From contig NZ_CP101740.1 of the NCBI RefSeq assembly GCF_024496245.1, positions 930,001 through 994,000 of the forward strand: a stretch of DNA of 64,000 nt, in the 5' to 3' direction. The notes under the pieces are model-generated. The model was not told the origin of the DNA. It worked only from the letters and a program-made list of their open reading frames with translations, and searched no databases. This document shows positions 46,103-55,568 of this stretch, piece by piece. A program made the translations under genes and the position numbers. Origin of the DNA: Sphingomonas qomolangmaensis. Lineage in GTDB: Bacteria > Pseudomonadota > Alphaproteobacteria > Sphingomonadales > Sphingomonadaceae. Every line of letters starts with the position of its first letter. Position 1 is the stretch's first letter.

Positions 46103-47877
46103 GTATCCGCGCCATTATCGCCGTCGCCATGATCGCCGCACCCGCGGCCGCGCATGCGACCGACGACGACCAGATCCCCACCCGCCGCGGCGCGACCACC
46201 GCCGCGATTGCGGTGCCCAAGCAGCTCGATGACGCCGAGCGTACTGCTTATCGCCAGGTGTTCTCGGCGATCCGCGCCGAGCGCTGGAGCGACGCACAGC
46301 TCCAGCTCGACGCGATGCGGCCGGGGCCGCTCCACGCGATCGCGCGCGCCGAACTCTACACCGCCAAGGGATCGCCCAAGGTCGAGCTGCTCCCGCTGCA
46401 GGCGTTGCTCGCCGAGGCGCCCGAGCTGCCGCATGCCGAGAGCCTCGCGCGGCTCGCCAAGGTGCGCGGCGCCGAGACGCTGCCGACGCTCCCCACCGCA
46501 CAGCGGCTGATGTGGTTCGATGGCGCGCCCAACCGCATCCGCGTCAAATCGGTCGCGAACGACGCCGCCGCCGCCGAACTGGCGCAGCGGATGGAACCGA
46601 TCATCAAGGACGATCTGGGCGCGGCGGGCGAAGCGCTGGTCGCCGAATATGCCGATCGCCTCAGCCCCGAATGCCTGACCGAATGGCAGCAGCGCGTGGC
46701 GTGGATCCACTATCTGACCGGCGACGACAGCGCCGCGCGCCGGCTCGCCGCGCTCGCGCAGCGCGGCAGCGGCGAATGGGTGCCGCAGGCCGATTGGGTG
46801 CAGGGCTTGGCGGCGTGGCGCCAGCGCGATTATGCCGCGGCGCAGATGGCGTTCACCGCGGTCGCGCAGCGCGCCAAGGACGTCGATCTGCGCGCCGCCG
46901 GGCTCTATTGGGCTTCGCGCGCCGACATGGCGGCGGCGCGCCCCGACCTGGTCCAGGCGCGGCTACAGAGCGCGGCGCAGTTCAACGAAACCTTCTACGG
47001 CATGCTAGCGCGCCAGGCGCTGGGGATCGCCGAGGCGACCGACCGGGTGCCGACGCGTCCCGCCGGCGCCGACTGGACCGCGCTCGAGCGCCGGCCCAAT
47101 GTCCGCATCGCCGCTGCGCTGATGGAAATCGACGAGGACGTGCTCGCCGCCAGCGTGGTCCGCCACCAGGCGCGGATCGGCGATCCTGCCGAATATGCGT
47201 CGCTCGCGCGCGTCGCCGGCGCGATGAACCTGCCCGCGACGCAAATCTGGCTTTCGCACAACGCCCCGCGTGGCTCGACCCCGCAGGTCGCGGCGCGCTA
47301 CCCTGCTCCCAACTGGACCCCCGACGGCGGCTGGCGGGTCGACAAGTCGCTGGTCTATGCGCACGCGCTGCAGGAATCGCGCTTTCAGTCGACTGTGGTC
47401 AGCCCCGCGGGTGCCTATGGCCTGATGCAGATCATGCCCGCCGCGGCGACCGATATCGGGCGCAAGAAGGGGATCGTCATCGACCGTTCCGCGCTGTCGC
47501 GCCCCTCGACCAATATCGAGGTCGGGCAGAGCTATCTCGAAAAGCTGCGCGACATGCCCACCACCGGGGGGCTGCTGCCCAAGGTGATCGCGGCGTATAA
47601 TGCCGGCCCCACCCCGGTCGAGGCGTGGAACCTGTCGTCGCGCGATGGGGGCGATCCGCTGCTCTACATCGAGTCGATCCCCTATTGGGAGACGCGCGGC
47701 TATGTCATGACGGTGCTGCGCAACTACTGGATGTACGAAGCGCAGGGCGGCAAGGCATCGGACAGCCGCACCGCGTTGTCGCAGGGGCTATGGCCGCGCT
47801 TTCCCGGGCTGCCGGGCAAGAGCGCGGTGAACGGCCGCGCCGCCAAGGGGGCAAGCGCCAACTACCGTGTCCGATAG
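46099..47877 (+). CDS. Soluble-type lytic murein transglycosylase
   Basis: The 592-residue periplasmic protein has a short signal peptide ([12 protein letters not shown]). An alpha-helical superhelix domain resembling Slt70 (about 40-410) follows, then a C-terminal SLT domain. The catalytic glutamate is in [10 protein letters not shown], followed by [13 protein letters not shown] and the [15 protein letters not shown] motif. It cleaves peptidoglycan to 1,6-anhydro products. Start: GTG at 46099 overlapping the UDG-like stop; moaB overlaps its 3' end by 11 bases. So UDG-like, slt and moaB form one coupled run. Confidence 0.92.
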   Translation: MSIRAIIAVAMIAAPAAAHATDDDQIPTRRGATTAAIAVPKQLDDAERTAYRQVFSAIRAERWSDAQLQLDAMRPGPLHAIARAELYTAKGSPKVELLPLQALLAEAPELPHAESLARLAKVRGAETLPTLPTAQRLMWFDGAPNRIRVKSVANDAAAAELAQRMEPIIKDDLGAAGEALVAEYADRLSPECLTEWQQRVAWIHYLTGDDSAARRLAALAQRGSGEWVPQADWVQGLAAWRQRDYAAAQMAFTAVAQRAKDVDLRAAGLYWASRADMAAARPDLVQARLQSAAQFNETFYGMLARQALGIAEATDRVPTRPAGADWTALERRPNVRIAAALMEIDEDVLAASVVRHQARIGDPAEYASLARVAGAMNLPATQIWLSHNAPRGSTPQVAARYPAPNWTPDGGWRVDKSLVYAHALQESRFQSTVVSPAGAYGLMQIMPAAATDIGRKKGIVIDRSALSRPSTNIEVGQSYLEKLRDMPTTGGLLPKVIAAYNAGPTPVEAWNLSSRDGGDPLLYIESIPYWETRGYVMTVLRNYWMYEAQGGKASDSRTALSQGLWPRFPGLPGKSAVNGRAAKGASANYRVR

Positions 47878-48394
47878 CGCCGCGGCGGCGCCGATCGCAG
47901 TACGGATCGCGGTGCTGACGGTGTCGGATACGCGCCAGTTGGCCGAGGATCGCTCGGGCGATGTACTGGTCCAGCGATTGACCGATTTCGGCCATGTGCT
48001 GGCCGCGCGCGACATCGTTCGCGACGATGTCGAGACGATCGTCGCGCGGCTCCACGCCTGGATCGAGGATCCCGAGATCGACTGCATCCTCACCACCGGC
48101 GGCACCGGGGTGACGGGACGCGACGTAACCCCCGAGGCGGTCGAGCGCGTCGCCGACAAGCTGATCCCCGGCTTTGGCGAACTCTTCCGCTGGCTGAGCT
48201 TCGACAAGATCGGCACCTCGACGATCCAGTCGCGCGCCACCGCCTGCGTCGCGCGCGGCACCTATATCTTCGCGCTGCCTGGATCGACCGGCGCGGTGCG
48301 CGACGGATGGGACGGGATCTTGGCGCAGCAGCTCGATAGCCGGCATCGCCCATGCAATTTCGTCGAGCTGATGCCGCGGTTGCTGGAGCGGTAG
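47867..48394 (+). CDS. moaB: Molybdenum cofactor biosynthesis protein MoaB
   Basis: The 175-residue protein of the MoaB/Mog fold has [18 protein letters not shown], the catalytic loop [19 protein letters not shown] and [15 protein letters not shown]. MoaB/MogA adenylate molybdopterin. No other moa genes are nearby, so this may be a lone housekeeping copy. The start is GTG at 47867, overlapping the transglycosylase gene by 11 bases. Confidence 0.94.
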   Translation: MSDSAAAAPIAVRIAVLTVSDTRQLAEDRSGDVLVQRLTDFGHVLAARDIVRDDVETIVARLHAWIEDPEIDCILTTGGTGVTGRDVTPEAVERVADKLIPGFGELFRWLSFDKIGTSTIQSRATACVARGTYIFALPGSTGAVRDGWDGILAQQLDSRHRPCNFVELMPRLLER

Positions 48395-48468
48395 TTGCCA
48401 CATTCCGCCGCGCTCGTCGTCAGGTGGCCGTGCCAATGGGATTGGACAACAAGTAAGGAGGGGCCTGC

Positions 48469-48843
48469 ATGTCGACTACCGGTATTGGGATCCTGTTGGC
48501 CGCGACAATGTCCATGCTCAGCATGGGCCAAGCCGCTGACCAGCAAACCACGGGAACCGCGCCGCGGCCCTTGCCGAGCGCGTCGTTCATGACCGACGAC
48601 GACTACCCGGCAGACGCTCGTCGTGCCGGGCTGGAGGGGACCACCCACCTCTCGATGGACGTCGATAGTAAAGGCCGGCCCACTGGCTGTTCGATCGTAC
48701 AAACCAGCGGCGTTCAAAGCCTAGACGCAGCGTCCTGCAGGGTATTTTCCAGGCTGAAGTTCAGGCCGGCTCGCGATGGCGATGGAAGTGCGGTCGCCGG
48801 CGTGTTCGTAACCAAGCTGCGATGGGCACTGCCCGGCACCTAG
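48469..48843 (+). CDS. Small exported TonB C-terminal-domain protein
   Basis: The 124-residue protein has a signal peptide (ATMSMLSMGQAADQ). A TonB-C-like domain follows: FMTDDDYPADARRAGLEGTT, then a strand pair in DVDSKGRPTGCSIVQTSG and VFSRLKFRPARDGDG. The TonB membrane anchor and Pro-rich spacer are missing, so it cannot transduce energy by itself. Paired cysteines in GCSI and ASCRVF may form a disulfide. A strong AAGGAGGGG ribosome site precedes the ATG. It lies 74 bases after moaB and before a palindromic repeat. Confidence 0.75.
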   Translation: MSTTGIGILLAATMSMLSMGQAADQQTTGTAPRPLPSASFMTDDDYPADARRAGLEGTTHLSMDVDSKGRPTGCSIVQTSGVQSLDAASCRVFSRLKFRPARDGDGSAVAGVFVTKLRWALPGT

Positions 48844-48885
48844 CCTGAATGAGGCGGGCCCCGTGGGCGGCGCGCAACGTAATGG

Positions 48886-49011
48886 CTCCCCTCCCTGAAA
48901 GGGAGGGGCTGGGGGTGGGTCGAGTACCGCGATACGGCGGTCCGGCGATGGCCGGTAGCCGTATCGTCAGGCCCCTACCCACCCCCGACCTCTCCCTTGC
49001 AGCGAGGGGAG
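48886..49011. repeat. Intergenic inverted repeat, GGGAGGGG family, copy 4
   Basis: Left arm CTCCCCTCCCTGAAAGGGAG with GGGCTGGGGGTGGGT; right arm ACCCACCCCCGACCTCTCCC with TTGCAGCGAGGGGAG. A second short palindrome (CGATACGG..CCGTATCG) lies in the loop. Between tandem TonB-C and radical SAM genes. Confidence 0.87.
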
Positions 49012-49054
49012 CGATGTTCTTCCTTCGTTCCTGACATTGTGCTACCGCTCGGAC

Positions 49055-50128
49055 ATGCCGGTCCCCCGCCCCGCCCGTGGCGCAACGCTCAACACAACCA
49101 GCGCGCGCTTCAACCTGAACGCTCGCGAGGACGACGGCGACTGGCTCGACGATCGCGACGGTATCGATGGGGCACCGCCGCCGGTCCGCACCACCGTCAC
49201 GATCGAAACCCCGCGGACGATTCTGGCGCGCAACAGCTCACCCGACATCCCGTTCGATCGCTCGATCAACCCCTATCGCGGGTGCGAGCATGGCTGCATC
49301 TATTGCTTCGCGCGGCCGACGCATGCCTATCACGACCTGTCGCCAGGGATCGATTTCGAGACGCGGCTGTTCGCCAAGCCGATCGCGCCCGCGCTGCTGC
49401 GCGCCGAACTCGCCAAGCCCGGCTATGTCTGCAAGCCGATCGCCTTCGGCACCAACACCGATCCCTATCAGCCGATCGAGCGCGAATGGCGGATCACGCG
49501 CGAGTGCATCGAGGTGCTGGCACAGGCGCGGCATCCGCTGACCATCACGACCAAATCGGATCGCGTGACGCGCGATATCGACCTGCTCGCGCCGATGGCG
49601 GCGCAGGGACTGGCGGCGGCGATGGTGTCGGTCACCACGCTCGATCCGCGGATCGCGATGACGCTCGAGCCGCGCGCGCCCTCTCCTGAGAAGCGGCTGA
49701 AGGCGATCGCGGCGCTGGCCGCCGCGGGTATCCCCACTTTCGTCTCGATCTCGCCGGTGATCCCCGCGATCACCGATCACGAGATCGAGCATATCCTCGA
49801 ACGCGCCGCCGACGCCGGTGCCAGGGCGGCATTCTTCATTCCGGTGCGGTTGCCGCACGAGGTCGCGCCGCTGTTCCGCGCCTGGCTCGACGCGCATTTC
49901 CCCGATCGCGCAGCCAAAGTGATGGCGACGATCCAGTCGCTGCGCGGCGGGCGCGACAATGATCCGGGGTTCGGCAGCCGGATGCAAGGCCATGGGCCAT
50001 GGGCCGATCTGCTTCGCACGCGCTTCGCGATCGCCTGCCGCAAATATGGTCTCGTCGGCGAGCGCGTCCGCCTGCGCACCGACCTGTTCCGCCGCCCGGC
50101 AGGGGCGCAGGGCGAATTGTTTGACTAA
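49055..50128 (+). CDS. Radical SAM protein, PA0069 family
   Basis: The 357-residue protein has the radical SAM cysteines C-E-H-G-C-I-Y-C inside NPYRGCEHGCIYCFARPTHAY (CxxxCxxC). A TIM-barrel-like core follows (PIAFGTNTDPYQPIER, ITTKSDRVTRD, VSVTTLD). The end LVGERVRLRTDLFRRP.. QGELFD is typical for PA0069-type proteins, which have no proven reaction. The family often occurs beside DNA-repair genes, but no such neighbour is here. The ATG at 49055 gives the usual start. Confidence 0.88.
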   Translation: MPVPRPARGATLNTTSARFNLNAREDDGDWLDDRDGIDGAPPPVRTTVTIETPRTILARNSSPDIPFDRSINPYRGCEHGCIYCFARPTHAYHDLSPGIDFETRLFAKPIAPALLRAELAKPGYVCKPIAFGTNTDPYQPIEREWRITRECIEVLAQARHPLTITTKSDRVTRDIDLLAPMAAQGLAAAMVSVTTLDPRIAMTLEPRAPSPEKRLKAIAALAAAGIPTFVSISPVIPAITDHEIEHILERAADAGARAAFFIPVRLPHEVAPLFRAWLDAHFPDRAAKVMATIQSLRGGRDNDPGFGSRMQGHGPWADLLRTRFAIACRKYGLVGERVRLRTDLFRRPAGAQGELFD

Positions 50129-50181
50129 ACCGCGCGAGATTTGAGGTTATCACACGGCGCCCCGCGCTCTAACGTCACGGC

Positions 50182-51960
50182 ATGGCTCTCGATCTTCAAA
50201 ATAGCGGCCTTTCCGACGCACTGGTCATCCTCGGTGCCGCCGGGCTGGTGATCCCGGCCTTTGCGCGCTTTCGTATCAGCCCGGTCATCGGCTTCATCCT
50301 GGTCGGCATCCTCGTCGGTCCCAATGCGCTGGGGTCGATGATCGGCCAGGTCCCGTGGCTCTATTATGTGAGCATCTCGGACCCTGAGGCGATCGCGCCC
50401 TTCGCCGAGTTCGGCATCATCCTGCTGCTGTTCTCGATCGGGCTAGAGCTTTCGCTCAAGCGGCTATGGGCGATGCGCGGAATGGTGTTCGGCATCGGTG
50501 CCGCCGAATTGCTGATTTCGGGGCTGGTGATCGGCCTCGCGCTCCACCTACTCGGCCAGCCCTGGGGCGGCGCGATCGGCCTTGGCCTCGCGCTCGCGCT
50601 GTCGTCGACCGCGCTGGTGCTGCCGATCGCGGGGATGACCAGCCCGGTCGGCCGCGTCGCCTTCGCGATGCTGTTGTTCGAGGATGTCGCACTGGTACCG
50701 ATCATCTTCATGCTCGGCGCGCTCGCGCCCACCGCCGCGGGCGAAGGGCTGCGCGGGTTGAGCGAGGTCGCGATCGCGGGCGGGATCACCGTCGTGATCC
50801 TGTATCTTGGCGGGCGCTTCATCCTGCCGCGGCTGTTCGCGCAGGCGGCGCGCACCAAGAGCCCCGAGCTGTTCCTTGCCGCCAGCCTGCTGGTGGTGAT
50901 CGTCGGCAGCGTCGCCACCGCCGCCGCCGGGCTGTCGCCGATCGTCGGCGCGCTGCTCGCGGGGCTGCTGGTCGCCGAGACCGAATATCATGGCGAGGTC
51001 GAGGCAATCATCTCGCCCTTCAAGGGGCTCGCGCTCGGGGTGTTCCTGATCTCGGTCGGGATGCAGCTCGATCTGCGGATGGTCGCGCGCTACTGGCCCG
51101 AACTGCTCGCGGCGATCGCCGGGGTGATGCTGGTCAAGGCGGTGGTGACGACACTGCTGCTGCGCGTATCGGGCGCGCGCGCGGGCACCTCGGCCGAGAC
51201 CGGGGTGCTGATGGCGAGCCCTTCGGAAACCACGCTGATCGTGCTGACCGCCGCCACCGCGGCGGGGCTGATCCAACCTTCGACCGCAACCTTCTGGACC
51301 ACCGTGACCGCGATCGGCCTGACGATCACCCCACTGCTCGCCAAAGCGGGGCGGCTGATGGCGCGCCAGATCGAGCGCCAGATGGGCGAGGAGGCGGTGC
51401 CCGCGGCGCTGGCCGACGAACAGGGCACGGTCATCATCGGGTTCGGCCGCGTCGGGCGTACCGTCGCCGACATGCTGCGCGCGCACGAGAAGCCCTATAT
51501 CGCGATCGAGGCCGATATCGACGTCGTCAACGCCGCGCGGATCGAGGGCTATAACGTCCGCTTCGGCGACGTCGCGCGCAGCGACATGGTCGACCGGCTC
51601 GACCTGGGCCATGCGCAGGCGCTGATCATCACGATGGACGATCCGGTGCTGAGCATCCGGCTCACCCGCCGCGTTCGCGGCTGGGTGCCCGCGCTGCCGA
51701 TCATCGTCCGCGCGCGCGATGCGAACCACGCCGCGGCGCTGTACCGCGCGGGCGCGACCGACGCGGTGCCCGAGACGCTCGAGAGCTCGCTGCAATTGTC
51801 CGAGGCGGTGCTGGTCGATCTAGGGGTCGCGGTGGGGCCGGTGATCGCGTCGATCCACGAAAAGCGCGACGAAATGCGCAAGGAGATCAAGCTGGCGGCA
51901 GGGTTGGACCGCGATCCGCGGATCCGGCGGGTGCGCGGGGAACGCGCGGTGGAGAATTGA
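50182..51960 (+). CDS. Kef-type potassium/proton antiporter with RCK domain
   Basis: The 592-residue protein has twelve or so membrane helices (about 10-390) of the CPA2 Na+/H+ exchanger fold: PVIGFILVGILVGPNALG, FGIILLLFSIGLELSLKRL and SSTALVLPIAGM. An RCK-N nucleotide-binding domain follows, with VIIGFGRVGRTVADML and VEADIDVV. The protein is similar in layout to KefB/KefC and RosB. Glutathione control is not implied by the sequence. It is convergent with alaS across repeat copy 4. Confidence 0.92.
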   Translation: MALDLQNSGLSDALVILGAAGLVIPAFARFRISPVIGFILVGILVGPNALGSMIGQVPWLYYVSISDPEAIAPFAEFGIILLLFSIGLELSLKRLWAMRGMVFGIGAAELLISGLVIGLALHLLGQPWGGAIGLGLALALSSTALVLPIAGMTSPVGRVAFAMLLFEDVALVPIIFMLGALAPTAAGEGLRGLSEVAIAGGITVVILYLGGRFILPRLFAQAARTKSPELFLAASLLVVIVGSVATAAAGLSPIVGALLAGLLVAETEYHGEVEAIISPFKGLALGVFLISVGMQLDLRMVARYWPELLAAIAGVMLVKAVVTTLLLRVSGARAGTSAETGVLMASPSETTLIVLTAATAAGLIQPSTATFWTTVTAIGLTITPLLAKAGRLMARQIERQMGEEAVPAALADEQGTVIIGFGRVGRTVADMLRAHEKPYIAIEADIDVVNAARIEGYNVRFGDVARSDMVDRLDLGHAQALIITMDDPVLSIRLTRRVRGWVPALPIIVRARDANHAAALYRAGATDAVPETLESSLQLSEAVLVDLGVAVGPVIASIHEKRDEMRKEIKLAAGLDRDPRIRRVRGERAVEN

Positions 51961-52015
51961 GCGGGGGTGGGGCGGGCAACAACCGCCTCGCTGTTCGTTT
52001 CGCACTTCCCCTTCC

Positions 52016-52104
52016 CCGTTCGTGCTGCGCTTGTCGAAGCACCGTCCTTCTTTCTACGATAGCGCAGGAGAAGAACGGCACTTCGACAAGCTCAGTGCGA
52101 ACGG
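52016..52104. repeat. Intergenic inverted repeat, TTGTCGAAG family, copy 4
   Basis: Left arm CCGTTCGTGCTGCGCTTGTCG with AAGCACCGT; right arm ACGGCACTTCGACAAGCTCA with GTGCGAACGG. The loop of about 30 bases includes TTCTTTCTACG. Lies between the convergent Kef-type gene and alaS. Confidence 0.88.
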
Positions 52105-52113
52105 TGAGTGAGG

Positions 52114-54753
52114 TCAGCTCTCGAGCAACCCCCGCACCGCCGCGAGCGCCTCACCGCCCTTCTCGCCATCGGGCCCGCCGCCCTGCGCCATATCGGGCCG
52201 GCCACCGCCGCCCTGCCCGCCCAAAGCCGCGACCGCAGCCTTCACCAGATCGACCGCGCTGAACGTGCTGACGAGGTCGTCGCTCACCCCGACCGCAACC
52301 GACGCGCGACCGTCGTTCACAGCGACCAAAGCCACCACCCCCGAACCGATCCGCGCGCGCTCTTCATCGACCGCGCCGCGCAGCGCCTTGGCCTCTAGCC
52401 CATCGAGCACTTTGCCGATGAAATTAACCGACCCTACCAGATCTGGCCCGACAGCCGCACCACCGCCGCCCAGCGCCAGCGCCTTCTTGGCATCGGCGAG
52501 TTCGCGCTCGAGCCGGCGGCGTTCTTCGACCAACGCCGCGACGCGCGCGGGGACGTCGTCGGGGGTGGTCTTGAGAACGGAGGCCGCCTCGCGCAATTTC
52601 TCGTCGCGCGCGTTGAGATAGGCGCGCGCCGCCTCGCCGGTCAGCGCCTCGACGCGGCGGATTCCCGACGATACCGCGCCCTCACCCACCAGCTTGAACA
52701 CGCCGATATCGCCCAGCGCGCGAACGTGCGTGCCGCCGCACAATTCGAGCGAATAGGTGCCGCCATCATCGTCGGCGCCCATCGACACGACGCGGACCTC
52801 GTCGCCATATTTCTCGCCGAACAGCGCCATCGCGCCTTCGGCGATCGCCTCGTCGGGGGTCATCAGTCGGGTCGAGACCGGGCCGTTGGCGCGGATATGG
52901 CGGTTCACATCGGCCTCGACCGCCGCGAGCTGCGCAGGATCGATCGCGGTGGGCTGCGAAAAGTCGAAGCGCAGCCGCTCGGGCGCGACCATGCTGCCCT
53001 TTTGCGCGACATGCTTGCCCAGCGTCTGGCGCAGCGCCTCGTGCAACAGATGCGTCGCCGAATGATTGGCGCGGATCGCGGCGCGGCGGGCGTGATCGAC
53101 GGTGAGGTGGACGGCATCGCCGATCGCGATCTCGCCTGCGGTGATCGTCGCCTGGTGCGCGAAGACGCGGCCGAGATATTTGCGCGTGTCGGTGATCGTC
53201 GCCGCCATGCCATTGCCGGTGACGCTGCCGGCATCGCCGACCTGCCCGCCGCTTTCGCCATAGAAGGGCGTCTGGTTGACGATCAGCTCGACACTGTCGC
53301 CCGCACCCGCGCGATCGACCTTCTGGCCGTCGCGGAGGATCGCGACGACGGCGGCTTCGCCTTCTTCGGCCGAATAGCCGATGAATTCGGTCGCGCCATG
53401 TTCTTCGGCGAGGTCGTACCAGAGATCGTCCGACGCCTTTTCGCCCGAGCCCTTCCATGCGGCACGCGCGGCGCGCTTCTGCTCGCCCATCGCGGTATCG
53501 AAGCCCGCGCGATCGACGGTGAAGCCCTGCGCACGCAGTGCATCCTCGGTCAGGTCATACGGGAAGCCATAGGTGTCGTAGAGCTTGAACGCGGTTTCGC
53601 CCGCGAGCGTCGCGCCGCTCGGCATATCCGCGGTTGCTTCGTCGAGCAGCCGCAGCCCGTTGACCAGCGTCTGGCGGAAGCGCGTTTCCTCCTGGAGTAA
53701 GGTCGCCTCGATCAGCGGCTGCGCGCGCACCAGTTCGGGGAAGGCCGCGCCCATTTCGGCGACCAGGCTGCCGACCATCCGGTGCATCAGCGGGTCCTTG
53801 GCGCCCAGCAGGTGCGCGTGGCGCATCGCGCGTCGCATGATCCGCCGCAGCACATAGCCGCGCCCTTCATTGGCGGGCAGCACGCCGTCGGCGACCAGGA
53901 AGCCCGATGCGCGCAGGTGATCGGCGATGACGCGATGGCTCGCCTGGGTTTCGGGCGTCGGTGCGCTGCCGGTGAGCGCGCTCGATTCGGCGATCAGCGC
54001 CTTGAAGGTATCGGTGTCGTAATTGTCGGTGACGCCCTGCAAAACCGCGGCGACTCGCTCGAGCCCCATGCCGGTGTCGATCGAGGGACGCGGCAGGTCG
54101 CCGACGATGACATTGGCTTCCTGCACATGCTGCATGAAGACCAGGTTCCAGATTTCGACGAAGCGATCGCCATCCTCGTCGGGGCTTCCCGGTGGGCCAC
54201 CCGGAATATGATCGCCATGGTCGTAGAAGATTTCGGAGCACGGCCCGCACGGCCCGTTCTCGCCCATCGCCCAGAAATTGTCGGCGGTGGCGATGCGGAT
54301 GATGCGGTGCTCGGGCAGCCCGGCGATCTTCTTCCACAATTCGAACGCCTGGTCGTCGGTGTGATAGACCGTCGCGGTCAGCCGATCGGGCGACAGCCCC
54401 CATTCGCGCGTCAGCAGGGTCCAGGCATGGACGATCGCCTGTTCCTTGAAATAGTCGCCGAACGAGAAATTGCCGAGCATTTCGAAGAAGGTGTGGTGCC
54501 GCGCGGTGTAGCCGACATTGTCGAGGTCGTTGTGCTTGCCGCCGGCGCGGACGCATTTCTGGCTCGACGTTGCGGTCAGATAGGGCCGGGTCTCGAGCCC
54601 GGTGAAGACGTTCTTGAACGGCACCATACCCGCGTTGACGAACATCAGCGTCGGATCGTTTTGCGGGATCAGCGGCGCCGATGGCACGCGCACGTGCCCC
54701 TCCTTCGCGAAATAGTCGAGGAACGAGCGGCGGATGTCGTTGGTCGATGTCAT
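52114..54753 (-). CDS. alaS: Alanyl-tRNA synthetase
   Basis: The 879-residue enzyme has the class II catalytic core ([48 protein letters not shown]). The editing domain follows with the zinc-type [11 protein letters not shown] and [13 protein letters not shown], and the C-Ala domain (about 770-879) ends with [20 protein letters not shown] glycine-rich sequence. Start ATG at 54753. No anomalies. A repeat lies directly downstream, before the convergent Kef-type gene. Confidence 0.97.
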   Translation of the reverse strand: MTSTNDIRRSFLDYFAKEGHVRVPSAPLIPQNDPTLMFVNAGMVPFKNVFTGLETRPYLTATSSQKCVRAGGKHNDLDNVGYTARHHTFFEMLGNFSFGDYFKEQAIVHAWTLLTREWGLSPDRLTATVYHTDDQAFELWKKIAGLPEHRIIRIATADNFWAMGENGPCGPCSEIFYDHGDHIPGGPPGSPDEDGDRFVEIWNLVFMQHVQEANVIVGDLPRPSIDTGMGLERVAAVLQGVTDNYDTDTFKALIAESSALTGSAPTPETQASHRVIADHLRASGFLVADGVLPANEGRGYVLRRIMRRAMRHAHLLGAKDPLMHRMVGSLVAEMGAAFPELVRAQPLIEATLLQEETRFRQTLVNGLRLLDEATADMPSGATLAGETAFKLYDTYGFPYDLTEDALRAQGFTVDRAGFDTAMGEQKRAARAAWKGSGEKASDDLWYDLAEEHGATEFIGYSAEEGEAAVVAILRDGQKVDRAGAGDSVELIVNQTPFYGESGGQVGDAGSVTGNGMAATITDTRKYLGRVFAHQATITAGEIAIGDAVHLTVDHARRAAIRANHSATHLLHEALRQTLGKHVAQKGSMVAPERLRFDFSQPTAIDPAQLAAVEADVNRHIRANGPVSTRLMTPDEAIAEGAMALFGEKYGDEVRVVSMGADDDGGTYSLELCGGTHVRALGDIGVFKLVGEGAVSSGIRRVEALTGEAARAYLNARDEKLREAASVLKTTPDDVPARVAALVEERRRLERELADAKKALALGGGGAAVGPDLVGSVNFIGKVLDGLEAKALRGAVDEERARIGSGVVALVAVNDGRASVAVGVSDDLVSTFSAVDLVKAAVAALGGQGGGGRPDMAQGGGPDGEKGGEALAAVRGLLES

Positions 54754-54784
54754 GCGCGACGCTTATGCGAGGTGCGGGCGTGGC

Positions 54785-55492
54785 TCAAGTCGTCCATTCA
54801 AGCCCGCCGGGCAGATCGAACGCGGCAAAGTCGATCTGGATAACCCTCCGACGCCTGCCGGGTGCCGCGCGCGCCGAAGCATGCAGGATCGGCGTACTGT
54901 AAAGCCACACGTCGCCGCGATCGGCCAGACAGGGTGCGGTCCCGCACGTCGCAACCGCAGCATCTATCGCGCTTTCACGGATCAGTCCCATCCGATGCGA
55001 CCCCGGCGCGATCAAGAGCGGCGCGTTGTCCTCATCGATATCGTCGAGGTGTAGCCGAGCCGTGATCATCCGTTGCAGCACGTCGATTGGCGGCGCGACG
55101 TGCGGTACTCCCGCCTTTTGCGTCCAAGCGCCGAACCCAGCGACCTCGCGTCGCGTGCGTACCGCGACGGTGCGATCCTGATGCCACCCAAGTGCCCAAT
55201 TCGCCGTGGCGCTCTTATCGAGCAATAGGAGTCGGACCGGACGGGTTTGCGGTCCTAACCAGCTGGCGACGATGGCGCGCACCCGCTCCACAGCCGTTAA
55301 CGGAGCGATCGTCGCGAACGAGGGCCGGGCGCCAGGACAGCCCGAAGGAATCTGGTCGAACAGCACTTCCAAGGAACCGGCTTCAGAGGCTTCGATGATA
55401 TCCGGCATTCTAAGCGCGCCAACTTGCCGCAGCATCGAAGGGACCGGAAAACGGTCAATCGCAAGGTCGGGACTTCGCATTTTGGGAGACAT
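54785..55492 (-). CDS. Phytanoyl-CoA dioxygenase (PhyH) family protein
   Basis: The 235-residue protein shows the 2-oxoglutarate/Fe(II) oxygenase pattern of PhyH-type enzymes. There is a first metal pair HxD in WALGWHQDRTVAV, a strand TARLHLDDIDEDNAPLLIAPGSH, and the distal His in YSTPILHASARAAPGRRRRVIQIDFA with the arginine that holds 2-oxoglutarate. Substrate unknown; several family members hydroxylate amino acids or lipids. Base composition is lower in G+C than the neighbours. The ATG at 55492 is taken; 55480 is possible. Its 76-base upstream region is shared with the divergent dctA-like gene. Confidence 0.78.
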   Translation of the reverse strand: MSPKMRSPDLAIDRFPVPSMLRQVGALRMPDIIEASEAGSLEVLFDQIPSGCPGARPSFATIAPLTAVERVRAIVASWLGPQTRPVRLLLLDKSATANWALGWHQDRTVAVRTRREVAGFGAWTQKAGVPHVAPPIDVLQRMITARLHLDDIDEDNAPLLIAPGSHRMGLIRESAIDAAVATCGTAPCLADRGDVWLYSTPILHASARAAPGRRRRVIQIDFAAFDLPGGLEWTT

Positions 55493-55568
55493 GACCCCGA
55501 TTACGGCGCTTGACCCGCGCGTCGCAATCCCCTTGGTTGACCGCCTTGTTTGAATCCGGAGTTGCCCC

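Noticed and set aside
46099..48394. A cell-wall/DNA-repair/molybdenum functional module
   Set aside because: The UDG-like, transglycosylase and moaB genes overlap, but no known pathway joins them; coupling alone is too weak to claim a system.
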